A stretch of DNA of 64,000 nt from assembly GCA_964517495.1 (NCBI GenBank), contig CAZFER010000004.1, forward strand, positions 1-64,000, in the 5' to 3' direction. Below are positions 1 to 9,355 of this stretch, in pieces; the first letter of the stretch is position 1; every line of letters begins with the position of its first letter. The position numbers and the translations under genes were made by a program. The notes under the pieces were generated by a model that worked only from the letters and a program-made list of their open reading frames with translations, was not told the origin of the DNA and did no database searches. Origin of the DNA: CAZFER01 sp964517495 (GTDB taxonomy: Bacteria > Hinthialibacterota > Hinthialibacteria > Hinthialibacterales > Hinthialibacteraceae).

Positions 1-156
1 GATGATGGAAAAGGGATGCCGGATCACTCTGATCCTGAAAAAAGTAAAAGTATGGGATGGGATATCATGACATACCAGGCCAAACGAATCAACGCCGAAA
101 TAAGTTGGGTACCCCCTTCAACAGGGGGTACCCAAGTCATATGTCGTATTAATTAA
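1..156 (+). CDS. Sensor histidine kinase, C-terminal ATPase end (partial)
   Basis: The first 51 codons, open at the left edge, end in a TAA at 154-156. They read DDGKGMPD (an N/G1-box-like ATP-lid motif of HATPase_c kinases), then SMGWDIMTYQAKRI (G2-like stretch), then STGGTQVICRI, the usual closing beta strand of the domain. This is the end of a two-component sensor kinase, most like the NarX/LiaS type that ends in a GxGT strand. The gene converges on the sulfatase gene with a 20-base gap. The sensor part lies outside the window, so the signal is unknown. Confidence 0.7.
   Translation, partial: DDGKGMPDHSDPEKSKSMGWDIMTYQAKRINAEISWVPPSTGGTQVICRIN
105..135. repeat. Perfect 13-bp inverted repeat at the kinase 3' end
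   Basis: The arms 105-117 and 123-135 (TTGGGTACCCCCT and its exact complement) flank a five-base loop. The hairpin lies inside the last codons of the kinase and about 40 bases from the stop of the convergent sulfatase gene. Neither strand has a U-run after it. It may protect or stop transcripts from either side, or may be chance reinforced by the coding of VPPSTGGT. Confidence 0.55.
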
Positions 157-176
157 TTGTTTTACATTATTGACTA

Positions 177-1805
177 TTACTTGGAATCAGCCTTCAGGTC
201 TTCACGAAATTGTTGAGCGATGCTCTCCCATTGTTTCGACAGTGCTTTCACTTTTTCAGGATGATCTTCAGCCAGGTCAGTTGTTTCGCTGCGATCTGTT
301 TTTAAATTGTACAACTCCCATTCACTGCCTGTGCCTTTTCGGGCGGATATTTTCCAATCACCCTTGCGTAACGCTCGGTTTCCCTTGTGATTCCACCATA
401 AAACCCTATCGCCGTTGGCGCCATCCTGGTGGAAAACTTCAAGCATACTTTGCCCCGGGCGTTCAGGTCCTTCATTCGTTATTTGCTCTTTGTCAGCAGC
501 AATCTCCAGGACGGTGGGAACAAAATCAATGAAGTGGGTTGGTGTATGCCGCAATTCATTTTGGTCAGAAATCATCTCGGGCCAATGAACAACGCATGGG
601 GAGGAAGTTCCACCTTCATGCGTCCAATGTTTATGCAATCTGAAGGGGGCATTCGCTGCAGTGGACCAACCCGGCCCGAGGCAGAGGTAACTTTTTGCCG
701 ACCCCATCGGGGCCTCTGGATCATGCCCTTCACCACGAATAATTTGCTCAGCACTTGCACCATTATCACTGGCAAACAGAATCAATGTATTTTCAAATTC
801 ACCCATTTCCTTGAGTTGCTTGATCACGCGGCCGATTTCCAAATCCATACGGGTAATCATAGCTGCATGAATGGCCATTTTTGTGGCTTGGAATTCTTTC
901 TCCTCTTCTGAAAGTGTATCCCACGCCACCGCATGCGCCACTTCACCTTCCCCGATTCGTTCCTCGAGTTGATCTGGTTTCAGATTCCAATTGGGGACGA
1001 TTTCCTCTTCACGCTCAGAAAGGGGCGCTTGAATCAAACCCATCTCTTTCATTCTTTCCCATCGCCGTTTTCTCATTACATCCCAGCCTTCACGATACGT
1101 TTCCCGATATTTATCAATATCTTTCTTTAACGCATGCAAGGGAAAATGGGGAGAATAAAACGCAACATATTGAAAGAAGGGTTGATCCTTGTTTTCCAGT
1201 TCGTGCATTTTAAGGCAACTTATGGCATGATCAGCAATAGCAACCGTTGAGTAATACGTTTCACCCGGTTCGATAGGGGCTTCAAATTTCCCCTCTTTCC
1301 AATGTTTTGAATCGAAAAACCGATCCCAATCGCAACCACTTCGTTCACCACCCCACGATCGGTCAAAACCTCCCTCTTCAGGAGTGCCATCAATATGCCA
1401 TTTCCCCGAATGATATGATTTGTAACCATACGGTTTCAACATGTCCGGCAATAGAGGTGCCCATGATGGGCGCCGTCCCATTTTTATACCCGGCATATCA
1501 TCACGTCGAATGTTTTGAGCATAATAGCCGGTTAAAATACAAGCCCTGGAAGGCCAACAACGGCCGGTTGAGTAATGTTGAGTAAAACGAATGCCATTTT
1601 TTGCTAATGATGATAAATTGGGCGTTCGTATTTCACCTCCATAGCATTCGCTATCTGAATACCCCATATCATCCGCCATAATCAAAAGGATGTTTGGTTT
1701 TCGAGTTTGATTGGCCCCTTCGCTAAGGGAGGTTAAACCTGATACACCAGCTAATCCCAAAGCACCCGTGGCCGTTCTTAAAAAATCACGCCGTGTCTTA
1801 AACAT
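177..1805 (-). CDS. Tat-exported arylsulfatase-family sulfatase
   Basis: The 542-residue protein is a formylglycine-dependent sulfatase of the alkaline phosphatase superfamily that would hydrolyse sulfate esters, probably on polysaccharides. The N-terminus has a twin-arginine signal (TRRDFLR, then a hydrophobic run to about residue 26), so it is folded before export. Metal ligands are expected at the two Asp of MADDMGYSD (residues 45-46). The signature CWPSRACILTG gives the Cys (residue 83) that becomes formylglycine in the C-x-P-S-R context. SGKWH and ASDNGAS supply further conserved active-site segments. GAGGAG sits upstream of the ATG. It is transcribed alone, and no formylglycine-generating enzyme is in the window. 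The family is sure; the substrate cannot be told. Confidence 0.95.
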   Translation of the reverse strand: MFKTRRDFLRTATGALGLAGVSGLTSLSEGANQTRKPNILLIMADDMGYSDSECYGGEIRTPNLSSLAKNGIRFTQHYSTGRCWPSRACILTGYYAQNIRRDDMPGIKMGRRPSWAPLLPDMLKPYGYKSYHSGKWHIDGTPEEGGFDRSWGGERSGCDWDRFFDSKHWKEGKFEAPIEPGETYYSTVAIADHAISCLKMHELENKDQPFFQYVAFYSPHFPLHALKKDIDKYRETYREGWDVMRKRRWERMKEMGLIQAPLSEREEEIVPNWNLKPDQLEERIGEGEVAHAVAWDTLSEEEKEFQATKMAIHAAMITRMDLEIGRVIKQLKEMGEFENTLILFASDNGASAEQIIRGEGHDPEAPMGSAKSYLCLGPGWSTAANAPFRLHKHWTHEGGTSSPCVVHWPEMISDQNELRHTPTHFIDFVPTVLEIAADKEQITNEGPERPGQSMLEVFHQDGANGDRVLWWNHKGNRALRKGDWKISARKGTGSEWELYNLKTDRSETTDLAEDHPEKVKALSKQWESIAQQFREDLKADSK

Positions 1806-2189
1806 TGGTTATGTTCTCCTCTTAAAAATTTTATCCTTGTTTTTTGTGATTAATTTTTTTGACCACATCTTTATAGCATACTCATATTGCGGTTTTAAAG
1901 TGTAAATCCACGTTGAAATCTGGATAATTTTTGTATAAGCACGGGTGATAGTGAGCTAATCCCCCAAATTCACCATTTAATTGGTATTACCATAACCATT
2001 TTCTTATAGGTTCTATACACTCCTTAAACATTCCGTCTATAATTAACAAGATGAGAGTTATGTTCTTTTATTTCATCCGTTTTGTCAGGTTGGATCGAGG
2101 GATTAATAAAGCCTTTTAGCATATTAACTCAAAACGATTTGAAATTCATAATTACGGATAGATATTGAAATCGAATTGGAGCATTGCAA
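1806..2189. other. Intergenic region between divergent genes
   Basis: This AT-rich 384-base gap separates the divergently transcribed sulfatase and lipoprotein genes and should hold both promoters. I see no member of the palindromic repeat families, no RNA gene and no convincing sigma-70 promoter pair. Confidence 0.5.
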
Positions 2190-2834
2190 ATGAAGCAAAA
2201 TTCACCAACTATCCTTTATAACTTGTTTTTGCTCATGATTGGCCTGTTTTGGACTGGTTGTACCGATCAACTCAAAGATGGGGTTAGTATGTTAGATCCC
2301 AGAAACACAGATTATCTGAAAACTCCAAACATTATAAACACCTCACGCCAATTTGGGCATTTGGGCCAGTTTAGAACCATCGTTCCCGCAACAACAGATA
2401 TTTTTCTGGCCAATGCGGAACCTGATGCTTATATCGAATATCCCATAGAGGGAGTAAGAGATACCGTCCCTGAAAATTCACCCATTCGCGTTCTCCAGAA
2501 TGTTAAGATAGATAACACTATCACCCTTGATATTTATGCAAATGGAAAAACACGTCACATTCCCTTGCCATCCATCGAAAATCCACCCAATGGTGCTCCT
2601 AATCTTCGAATTGAAGCAGGGCCATCCCTTGAGTATGAATCAGTGGTCGGAAATATGGGAGCCCTCGTGGGAATGTTTGATAATCAAAATAAACCCTTTA
2701 TCATTGGTGAAAACAAAATTGTTCAAGTCCCGCGCGGTGCTGAAAGCCTCTTCCTGGCTGTGTTAGACTACCCTGGTGCCTCATCAAATAATGAAGGTCA
2801 ATATGTAGTCACCATAAATATCATTCGCCGCTAG
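2190..2834 (+). CDS. Putative lipoprotein with C-terminal PA-IL/LecA-like domain
   Basis: The ATG at 2190 is chosen over an in-frame TTG at 2184 because GGAG at 2178-2181 is correctly spaced only for the ATG. The 214-residue product starts with a hydrophobic segment ending in FWTGC, a weak lipobox (Trp at -3), so it is probably an envelope lipoprotein. The C-terminal half has the pattern of galactose-binding PA-IL-like domains: a GALVG motif, then F-I-I-G, a VPRGAESLFLAVLD strand, and a closing NEGQYVVTI strand, where the family usually has D-N-x-G-x-y-x-V-x-I. Sugar binding is inferred from this pattern only. It converges on the glycosyltransferase gene with a 14-base overlap. Confidence 0.7.
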   Translation: MKQNSPTILYNLFLLMIGLFWTGCTDQLKDGVSMLDPRNTDYLKTPNIINTSRQFGHLGQFRTIVPATTDIFLANAEPDAYIEYPIEGVRDTVPENSPIRVLQNVKIDNTITLDIYANGKTRHIPLPSIENPPNGAPNLRIEAGPSLEYESVVGNMGALVGMFDNQNKPFIIGENKIVQVPRGAESLFLAVLDYPGASSNNEGQYVVTINIIRR

Positions 2835-4692
2835 GATGTGTGTCAGGGGGATTGAATCGATAGAGCGAAATTGAATCTTCCCGATGAACTGACTCAAGGT
2901 AATTATTAACAAAATACATCCATGACTGCTGTTGTTCCATTGAGCGCATATGAAAATCGTTTCGGTTCCATAAAATCCACTTGATATTATATTTTTTCAA
3001 CTGTTGGGCTGTATCAATGGGGCTTTCCTGCAGCCATTCATCCATTTTTCTGATTTTCTTGCCAAAATGTGCACCACACACAATGTAATTTCGTCTCAAA
3101 TAAAAGAGGTAACCCGAGTCATACCCATAAAGGCGCTCATTTTTGGGGATATTTTCATCCATCCAGTCCTTCATGTGGAACATGGATTCACTAAAAATAT
3201 TGCGCTCCGCCAACCATTGCCGCCGGGCCGGTTCGCTTAGGTACACACCACCAAACCATTGGATATTGGGGCTTCGGAGGTAAAGGTAACGCTGCTGTAT
3301 AAATGTGATGAATAAACTGATAAGTATAAATTGAGATAACAATCGCCCAAACGATACATATTGGCTTAGCCAATTCATGGTAAACGCAACTAAAATAACA
3401 ATAACACTATAGTTCACTGCAAACAAACGCCCGATGTCCGAACCCCACAACATGGGGAATAATCCATATGCTATTACACCAGACCAATAGGGATATTTCC
3501 AACGTTTTTCTCTCGCCATCCCCAAAACCAGGATCGCGATTAATCCCAAAAAGAAGATCAAGTCGGCTTCATACAATAGTTTGGCGATGTTCCCTGCTAC
3601 TTCACCAAAAAATTGAGATATATTCTCAGCTTTCATGATATTGAGCCCATGATTTTTCGCATTGGAAAGCATGGCGGGGACATAATGTTCTTTTGTATGA
3701 AACAAATTACCCATCATGGGGTATAAAGGATTTCCAGTCAAAAGCCATGATTTAATTGCCCAGGGTGAATACATAGCCAAGGCGATAGCTATATATAAAC
3801 CTAGAAATTTGAGTTTCTTATCAAGTTCCCGCTTTCTCTCGCGTACAATGAAAAGCACTTGCATCAAACACAAAGGAATAAGTCCAAACAATATACCATT
3901 GAACTTGGTCCCCATGGCCATCCCACAAAAAAGAGCGGAAAACATATAAAATAAAAAACGACGGCTTTCGAGCGCTTGCCATAATAATACCACCGCCAAA
4001 AAAACATGAAAATAAACCGCCCGCTGGACATTCACCATCACCGGCACTCGAAAATGCAGGCAGCATAAAAATACAGCAATGGCAAACATTCCCCACTTAT
4101 CTGCGCCATATCGCTTGACCACTGCGTATAACATGATGATGAATGGGATGAAATGTAGAAAAATGAATACTTTAGCGGTCGTATCGTTCCCCACGAGCAG
4201 TGAAAAAGTATAGTGAAGGTGAACATTCATGGGGTAATGAGATGGCATATTAAACGGTACTTCCTGGATAAAACCTCCGTTTTGAATATAAAACAACGGA
4301 GTAGCTAAATGATACCAAAGTGAATCCACCTCACGTTCTGGCACACAGGTCCCAAGTGCATAAAAAACCAGGATTACGAGCGATATTCCCGCAGCAAGGG
4401 GATAGCTTCGTAGCGGATGGATACTTCGCTTGATCATGGCTTTGATGTGCGCTAAAAAATGGGGAAGAAAACAAACAGTCGCCAACACAGCCAAGGGAAT
4501 TAAAATCCAATACCGTATTCCCCCCACTAAACCTAGCAAAAACAGAGAGTAACTGATTGTAATCTCACCCAAACCAAACGCTATTGCAACCCGATAACCA
4601 TAAGGAAGAGAAAAACGGAATTTTCGTTCAATGGCAAATCCCACCATCCAAACCAATAAAAACTGCCACACACCCAAAAAAACATTTATCAT
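2821..4692 (-). CDS. Multi-pass membrane glycosyltransferase, GT39/ArnT-like (GT-C fold)
   Basis: The 623-residue protein has about a dozen hydrophobic segments and a soluble C-terminal region from about residue 490. The first large periplasmic loop carries EREVDSLWYHLATP near residue 120. An acidic residue there followed by an aromatic-His stretch is typical of GT-C enzymes that use polyprenyl-phosphate sugars. Members of this group transfer a sugar from a lipid carrier to lipid A, protein or glycan at the outer face of the inner membrane. No strong ribosome binding site is visible before the ATG. The gene stands alone, convergent with the lipoprotein, near other polysaccharide genes. The exact donor and acceptor are unknown. 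Confidence 0.75.
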   Translation of the reverse strand: MINVFLGVWQFLLVWMVGFAIERKFRFSLPYGYRVAIAFGLGEITISYSLFLLGLVGGIRYWILIPLAVLATVCFLPHFLAHIKAMIKRSIHPLRSYPLAAGISLVILVFYALGTCVPEREVDSLWYHLATPLFYIQNGGFIQEVPFNMPSHYPMNVHLHYTFSLLVGNDTTAKVFIFLHFIPFIIMLYAVVKRYGADKWGMFAIAVFLCCLHFRVPVMVNVQRAVYFHVFLAVVLLWQALESRRFLFYMFSALFCGMAMGTKFNGILFGLIPLCLMQVLFIVRERKRELDKKLKFLGLYIAIALAMYSPWAIKSWLLTGNPLYPMMGNLFHTKEHYVPAMLSNAKNHGLNIMKAENISQFFGEVAGNIAKLLYEADLIFFLGLIAILVLGMAREKRWKYPYWSGVIAYGLFPMLWGSDIGRLFAVNYSVIVILVAFTMNWLSQYVSFGRLLSQFILISLFITFIQQRYLYLRSPNIQWFGGVYLSEPARRQWLAERNIFSESMFHMKDWMDENIPKNERLYGYDSGYLFYLRRNYIVCGAHFGKKIRKMDEWLQESPIDTAQQLKKYNIKWILWNRNDFHMRSMEQQQSWMYFVNNYLESVHREDSISLYRFNPPDTHPSGE

Positions 4693-4740
4693 TGTAGAGG
4701 TTATACCCTATTGAAATATTATTGAAACTGACTAAATTCG

Positions 4741-4793
4741 TAGGATGGATCATGTTTTTCGACCCATCAATGCAATCTACGCAATCCATCCGG
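4741..4793. repeat. Dispersed palindromic repeat, family A copy 1
   Basis: It begins TAGGATGGATCATGTTTTTC, continues with GACCCATCAATG and ends CAATCCATCC. The GGATGG and CCATCC ends form the outer stem. The same motif recurs at 13815, 18323, 22927, 23817 and 36082. Confidence 0.8.
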
Positions 4794-4966
4794 ATTCAGA
4801 CAAAAAACACCCCTAATCCAACCATCTTTACCTATCTTTGTAAAGCCACCATTCCCAAAAATTAACTCCAACCAAATCAACCATTAATGATCAAATGTTC
4901 ACGATGGCACAAATTTTGCAGTATAACGTCTCATCATCTTCAAAATCCCAAGGAGGAATTATAAAA

Positions 4967-5431
4967 ATGTTTAGCGAAATCGCTCTTACCAAAATCACCC
5001 AATTCGAAGAATCCACACTCGATAAATTGATGGATATCCTCGAACGTATGATCCATGAACTACTCAAAACCGAAGATTATCTTTCAGCCAAAGTCCAATC
5101 GTTGCACCGTCTATATCTATCCTATCTCAGCAAATTTTTGTACTTAAAGAAAAATCGCCTATCCCTTGCATTGAGTGAACTTGACGATATCGAAGACGTT
5201 ACAACTCAAATATCATCTCCAATGAACGGCCATAATTCATCCAAAACCGCAAAATCCAAACGTAACAAAAATAAGAACGCCAAAAAAAATTCCCAAAAAC
5301 TCGATCTCTCCTTCATCGAACCAAAAGAACAACCATCTGGATTACTATGCCCTCCCCCAATTGAACCTGATGTAAACAAAAACACATTAAAAAATCCTAC
5401 ACAATCGAAAGCGAGTATCCCTATGTTCTAA
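4967..5431 (+). CDS. Hypothetical helical protein with Lys/Asn-rich linker
   Basis: An excellent ribosome binding site (AAGGAGGA at 4950-4957) fixes the start at ATG 4967 rather than at an upstream in-frame ATG. The 154-residue protein has no signal peptide. Residues 1-75 look all-helical and amphipathic (a short helical-bundle or coiled-coil pattern with ILERMIHELL and LHRLYLSYL). Residues about 90-115 are a basic low-complexity Lys/Asn/Ser linker, and the tail is Pro-rich. I do not recognise the family. The upstream gap holds a family A repeat and the downstream gap holds families B and C. Confidence 0.65.
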   Translation: MFSEIALTKITQFEESTLDKLMDILERMIHELLKTEDYLSAKVQSLHRLYLSYLSKFLYLKKNRLSLALSELDDIEDVTTQISSPMNGHNSSKTAKSKRNKNKNAKKNSQKLDLSFIEPKEQPSGLLCPPPIEPDVNKNTLKNPTQSKASIPMF

Positions 5432-5562
5432 CCAGATTCTCCTACAGCAAAAAAAATGTAATTAAATCAATAAAAGAAAACAATCTCATACCACCAAACA
5501 TGAGATTGCACAGGAAACATCTGTCAACTGGCCGAAAATTGTCTTAATATAATGGAGCAGAC

Positions 5563-5675
5563 GGAAGCATCCAGGAAGCATCGGCGTCCAGCCGGCTTTT
5601 AAATGAAAAGTAAATGGTTACCTGTTTGAAAACGGAAGCATCCGGGGAGCATCGGCTTCCAGCCGGTGCGTCATG
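5563..5675. repeat. Dispersed repeat family B, tandem pair
   Basis: Two copies of the motif GCATCGGCTTCCAGCCGG, each preceded by GGAAGCATCC, lie at about 5563-5601 and 5634-5675 (the first has one mismatch, GGCGTCC). The core has two-fold symmetry. Other copies are at 19855, 23755 and 36039. Confidence 0.8.
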
Positions 5676-5697
5676 AATTCATGTTTGTACATACGAT

Positions 5698-5845
5698 TAA
5701 CCCCCTCTGAATCTTCCCCAGGCTTGGGGGAGAAGTGGATGACAAATAACGAGAAGGGATTCCAGGAGGTTTTAGAATCACAAACCAGGTCTGGTAACCA
5801 TTCCCCTCCCAAGCCTGGGAGGGGAATGGAACCTCAAATAGCTGA
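5698..5845. repeat. Dispersed C/T-rich repeat family C, copy 1
   Basis: The element has a left arm with TAACCCCCTCTGAATCTTCC and CAGGCTTGGGGGAG, and a right arm with CCATTCCCCTCCCAAGCCTGGGAGGGGAATGG that ends in AGCTGATCTCT. The CTTGGGAGGGGAATG block is shared with 9356, 23886 and 29457. Confidence 0.75.
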
Positions 5846-5926
5846 TCTCTAAAAAATTTGAAATGAGCGAAGGTTTTTGCTAAACGATTCGTATAACTTA
5901 TACAAAATTCTATTATGGAGAATGAT

Positions 5927-7195
5927 ATGAATTCAAAATGGATGGTGTGCATATCGTGGCTAGTTCTTACTTTGATTCTGACTTGTGTGTTTACTCCCCT
6001 TTCTACCAGTCAAACTGATCGGGACAGCCGCTCTTTTTATATGGGCTTCACCAATTTCCCCTCGGATATATCCATCGAAGCAGTGGTCGAAACCAACTCC
6101 TTCATTCAAAAACATGGCGACATCATCTCCCACCACATCGAACAGGGCATACCATGGCCCGAGGCACTCAATGATGAGCCATTTCATTCCAATGTGGTGA
6201 AAGATTGGGACGATCGAAAAAAACTATCGAAAAACAAAAAGGTCTTTTTATCCCTCAATCCCATCAACAACGGACGTGATGGGATTGCCCTGTATCGCGG
6301 CAAAGATGAAAACATGCCTCTGCCCAAAGCATTCACAGACCTTAAATTAAATGATCAAAAAATCAAAACAGCCTATTATAACTTCTGTCGACGGGCGGTG
6401 GATCATTTTCAACCCGATTACCTGGCCATAGGGATCGAAGTCAACGAGCTGATTCATAACCGGCGTGAAATGTGGGAACCATTTGTTGAACTTTACCACC
6501 ACGTATATAAACGATTGAAGAAAAACCACCCTCAATTACCCATTTTTGCCACCTTCAGCCTGCATAATTTAACCAATCCCGGCTGGAACGACCGTGAATT
6601 CCAACAGCAGGAGATTAAAAAATTCATTCAATCATGCGACTTGGTTGGAATCAGCTATTATCCCTTTATGGCCAGCCAATCAGAAAAACCGGTTAAACAG
6701 TTTGAATGGCTTCGCCAATTTACCGATAAAACCATCGCCTTCACAGAAACCGGTTTCCTGGCCGAAACCTTAAAAATTCCCAGCTATAACCTGACCATCA
6801 AAGGCAACGAAGCAATGCAAAAAACCTATTTCAAAACTCTCTTCAAATATGCCCAACGTGATCATTATCTCTTTATTATCAATTTTCTTGCCAAAGACTA
6901 CGATCGCTTATGGGACAAAATTAAGGATTTTGCTCCCGAAGCGTTTAAAGTCTGGAAAGATTGCGGCATGCTCGATGAACAAAGCAATCCCCGCCCCGTT
7001 CTAAAAGTTTGGGATCACTATTTAAAATTGCCTAAATCACATCTCTCTATTAGTAGTCGGATCCAAAATAGCCAATTGCTCTCTCTCTTGTTCAAATTCC
7101 TCTTCCATCCCCAGCGTTTGGTAAATCAACATCAGTTTTTTACGGATGCGGATCGAGGTGGGATCAAGATTGATACAATGACGATAGACTGTTAA
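5927..7195 (+). CDS. Exported clan GH-A-like TIM-barrel glycoside hydrolase
   Basis: GGAGA spaced six bases from ATG 5927 favours this start over ATG 5915. The 422-residue protein begins with a signal-like helix (residues 5-28). Two Glu in the clan GH-A arrangement are visible: an Asn-Glu pair (N173-E174, in IGIEVNELI) as general acid/base and E274 in AFTETGF as nucleophile about 100 residues later. The layout resembles GH53/GH10-type endo-glycanases, but the family is not certain. The last 50 or so residues are antisense to the convergent gene at 7037-8809. This 159-base overlap is unusual and may mean the original stop was lost, because the fold seems complete by VWDHYLKLPKS. Confidence 0.75.
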   Translation: MNSKWMVCISWLVLTLILTCVFTPLSTSQTDRDSRSFYMGFTNFPSDISIEAVVETNSFIQKHGDIISHHIEQGIPWPEALNDEPFHSNVVKDWDDRKKLSKNKKVFLSLNPINNGRDGIALYRGKDENMPLPKAFTDLKLNDQKIKTAYYNFCRRAVDHFQPDYLAIGIEVNELIHNRREMWEPFVELYHHVYKRLKKNHPQLPIFATFSLHNLTNPGWNDREFQQQEIKKFIQSCDLVGISYYPFMASQSEKPVKQFEWLRQFTDKTIAFTETGFLAETLKIPSYNLTIKGNEAMQKTYFKTLFKYAQRDHYLFIINFLAKDYDRLWDKIKDFAPEAFKVWKDCGMLDEQSNPRPVLKVWDHYLKLPKSHLSISSRIQNSQLLSLLFKFLFHPQRLVNQHQFFTDADRGGIKIDTMTIDC

Positions 7196-8809
7196 TGCGT
7201 CCTCGCGCTGTCCAAGCGCTTCAAGCCGGTCGGCAAGCAATTCCTGCAGTATGAGTTGATCGGGAAAATGCTTCACCGCATCCTGCAATATGCTTATCGC
7301 CTTGGCTGGATCAATATGAAGAAAATAAAGATCGGATATCCGCTTATATGCTAACAAGGGAATATAATCATACTGGGCACTCACCGCCAAAGCCTGTTCA
7401 ATCCGGCGCTCCAGTTCGTTTTGGGGTGCCAGTTTCTTGTCCACCAGGGCATACATCAGCGAAGTCGCATACAATGACGCCATATCACCCCGGTAAGGAG
7501 TATGCCGAAAAGCCATCTCGATCTGATCCAGTTTCTGACTTGGGATCATACTGTTTTTGAAGCCCTGAAAATACAACTCGGCTCGCCAATCACGGTAAAG
7601 ATAACTTAAGGCGGGCAAAGCAATCACAAAAAGGACGGCAAGCAATGTATAAGGAATATAACAGTGAACAGCAGCGGGGGCGAAAGATGGCCAGCTCAAT
7701 TTGCTAAAGAGTATACCCATGATTAACCACATCATCGGATGACTGATCAATGCCAGGGGATTAGGGTAAACAAAAAGCGATAACAACGTTAAAACACTAA
7801 GAAATACCGCCAAATCCGGATCACACAATTCAGCATTTCTTATTCGTTGAAGGAAAAAATATATCAAACAAAAGGCAAGAATGAGTAAAAAAGGCCAACC
7901 AAATAGACCATTTTCCCAAGTGAATAACTCCACACTCTCGGATAAGCCTTTATAGATATCCAGGAGAAACAACGATGACCAAAAGGATCGGACCGGCGTT
8001 AAAAACTGCTGCATAAAAAGTTTGATGGATGGTACGAAAGGAAGTTGAGCCAATGCACACAACATAAGAAATATAAACAAAAATAAAAGATACTTTGGAC
8101 GCCACATACGCTTTTTCGATTGAGTGGTCAGAGCAAAAAAGAACAGATTAATCGCCACGATCACCAATGCCTTATTCCCTAAAATGCAAAGAAGTAAAAG
8201 GCTCCAAAGGATAAGCAACAATCCGACTGGCCACCGGATAAGCCGGCTCGATCCGCTAAAAAGCGGTATAAAGAAAAAGAGCGTTGTGATGACCACCACG
8301 GTGTGAAATAAAATGAGATACGTTTGCGGCGCTGGATTAAGGATTAGCGTTTCTTGCGTGATGATGGAATCACTGCCAGCCGCATATTGAAAGGAATTCG
8401 CTACAGTGGTATGAAAGGTTTCAAAAGGCATCAACGACTGAAAAAGTGGTTGTATTAACAATAACGCCCAGCAAGTTCCTGTAAACAAACCAATGGCAGT
8501 AAATGTTGAAATATTGGAATGGATCAGGCTTAGAGCGAGCAATATCCCGGTGGTAATCACCGGCCAGTTAATTTTTGTTTCCCAATCTCCAGGAAACTGA
8601 AACCAGAATAAAAATAAACAAAGAAGGAACACCACTAATGGAATTGAATATAAAGCATCTTTTGAATCATCATATCGAAATAGTTGATATAACTGAAAAC
8701 CGGCTGCGCCCAACGCCAATAAAAAGGCCAACAGACGCGAAAGGATTGATATCCCTGGAAATGTAAAAGGAAGAATTATAAACGGGAGGTATCTGAACAA
8801 TATTTGCAT
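7037..8809 (-). CDS. Membrane protein with C-terminal TPRs, O-antigen polymerase/ligase-like
   Basis: The 590-residue protein has roughly ten to twelve transmembrane segments over residues 1-400, a periplasmic loop near residues 130-160, and a soluble C-terminal part. That part contains TPR-like repeats (ILQELLADRLEALGQREDAL, then LDPTSIRIRKKLMLIYQTLG). The architecture matches the larger protein at 9641-12610, so I infer a Wzy/WaaL-type or other polysaccharide-assembly role, although the Wzy_C motif is not clear here. Its start lies 34 bases inside the aroQ 3' end, which implies co-transcription or coupling with aroQ. Its 3' end overlaps the convergent glycosidase gene. Confidence 0.6.
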   Translation of the reverse strand: MQILFRYLPFIILPFTFPGISILSRLLAFLLALGAAGFQLYQLFRYDDSKDALYSIPLVVFLLCLFLFWFQFPGDWETKINWPVITTGILLALSLIHSNISTFTAIGLFTGTCWALLLIQPLFQSLMPFETFHTTVANSFQYAAGSDSIITQETLILNPAPQTYLILFHTVVVITTLFFFIPLFSGSSRLIRWPVGLLLILWSLLLLCILGNKALVIVAINLFFFALTTQSKKRMWRPKYLLFLFIFLMLCALAQLPFVPSIKLFMQQFLTPVRSFWSSLFLLDIYKGLSESVELFTWENGLFGWPFLLILAFCLIYFFLQRIRNAELCDPDLAVFLSVLTLLSLFVYPNPLALISHPMMWLIMGILFSKLSWPSFAPAAVHCYIPYTLLAVLFVIALPALSYLYRDWRAELYFQGFKNSMIPSQKLDQIEMAFRHTPYRGDMASLYATSLMYALVDKKLAPQNELERRIEQALAVSAQYDYIPLLAYKRISDLYFLHIDPAKAISILQDAVKHFPDQLILQELLADRLEALGQREDALTVYRHCINLDPTSIRIRKKLMLIYQTLGMEEEFEQEREQLAILDPTTNREM

Positions 8810-9225
8810 GCGGCTCGAAGTCCTAACAAATAACTATCTAATCCAAAACCGGCAATCTGCCCAATGGCGACTCCGGCGACATAAGAATGTTGACGAAAGG
8901 TCTCCCGCTTGTGAATGTTGGACAAATGAACCTCGATGGTGGGAAGCCCACATGCAGCGATCGCATCTCGTATGGCAATGGACGTATGAGTATACGCTGC
9001 AGGATTGATGACAATGGCATCAGCCCAGGTTGAGGCGTCACCGATCAAACTGACGATCTCACCCTCTCCATTTCGCTGTTCCAGCCTGAGCTGAACGCCT
9101 AAATCACGTGCTAAATTCTGCAACTGATCATTGATTTGGTCCAAGGTTAGGTGACCATAAACATCCGGCTCCCGCTTTCCCAGCAATTGAAGATTGGGAC
9201 CATGAATTACAAGTATATTCGTCAT
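8776..9225 (-). CDS. aroQ: 3-dehydroquinate dehydratase, type II
   Basis: The 149-residue length and motifs fit the dodecameric type II enzyme of the shikimate pathway (3-dehydroquinate to 3-dehydroshikimate). ILVIHGPNLQLLGKREP holds the N-terminal loop; the catalytic Tyr of YGHLT, the Arg in the mobile lid (NGEGE region is shifted but present) and NPAAYTHTSIAIRDAI follow. EVHLSNIHKRETFRQHSY carries the His and Arg that bind substrate, and GQIAGFGLDSYLLGL closes the fold. AGAGGAA precedes the ATG. It overlaps the next gene by 34 bases. No other shikimate gene is nearby. Confidence 0.95.
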   Translation of the reverse strand: MTNILVIHGPNLQLLGKREPDVYGHLTLDQINDQLQNLARDLGVQLRLEQRNGEGEIVSLIGDASTWADAIVINPAAYTHTSIAIRDAIAACGLPTIEVHLSNIHKRETFRQHSYVAGVAIGQIAGFGLDSYLLGLRAACKYCSDTSRL

Positions 9226-9355
9226 CGTAACTTTAAATTCCTCTTCTTCGTTAATGAATAGAGATGGGTTTAAACTAAAATTAAATCATAAAACCAAGCA
9301 TAACCTGTCAGCCATATGAAGTTGAAAGGGAGATAAAACTAATAATCGATCTCAC

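Noticed and set aside
429..911. Plus-strand 160-codon open frame opposite the sulfatase
   Set aside because: It lies wholly inside the sulfatase coding region, has no ribosome binding site and no recognisable protein pattern.
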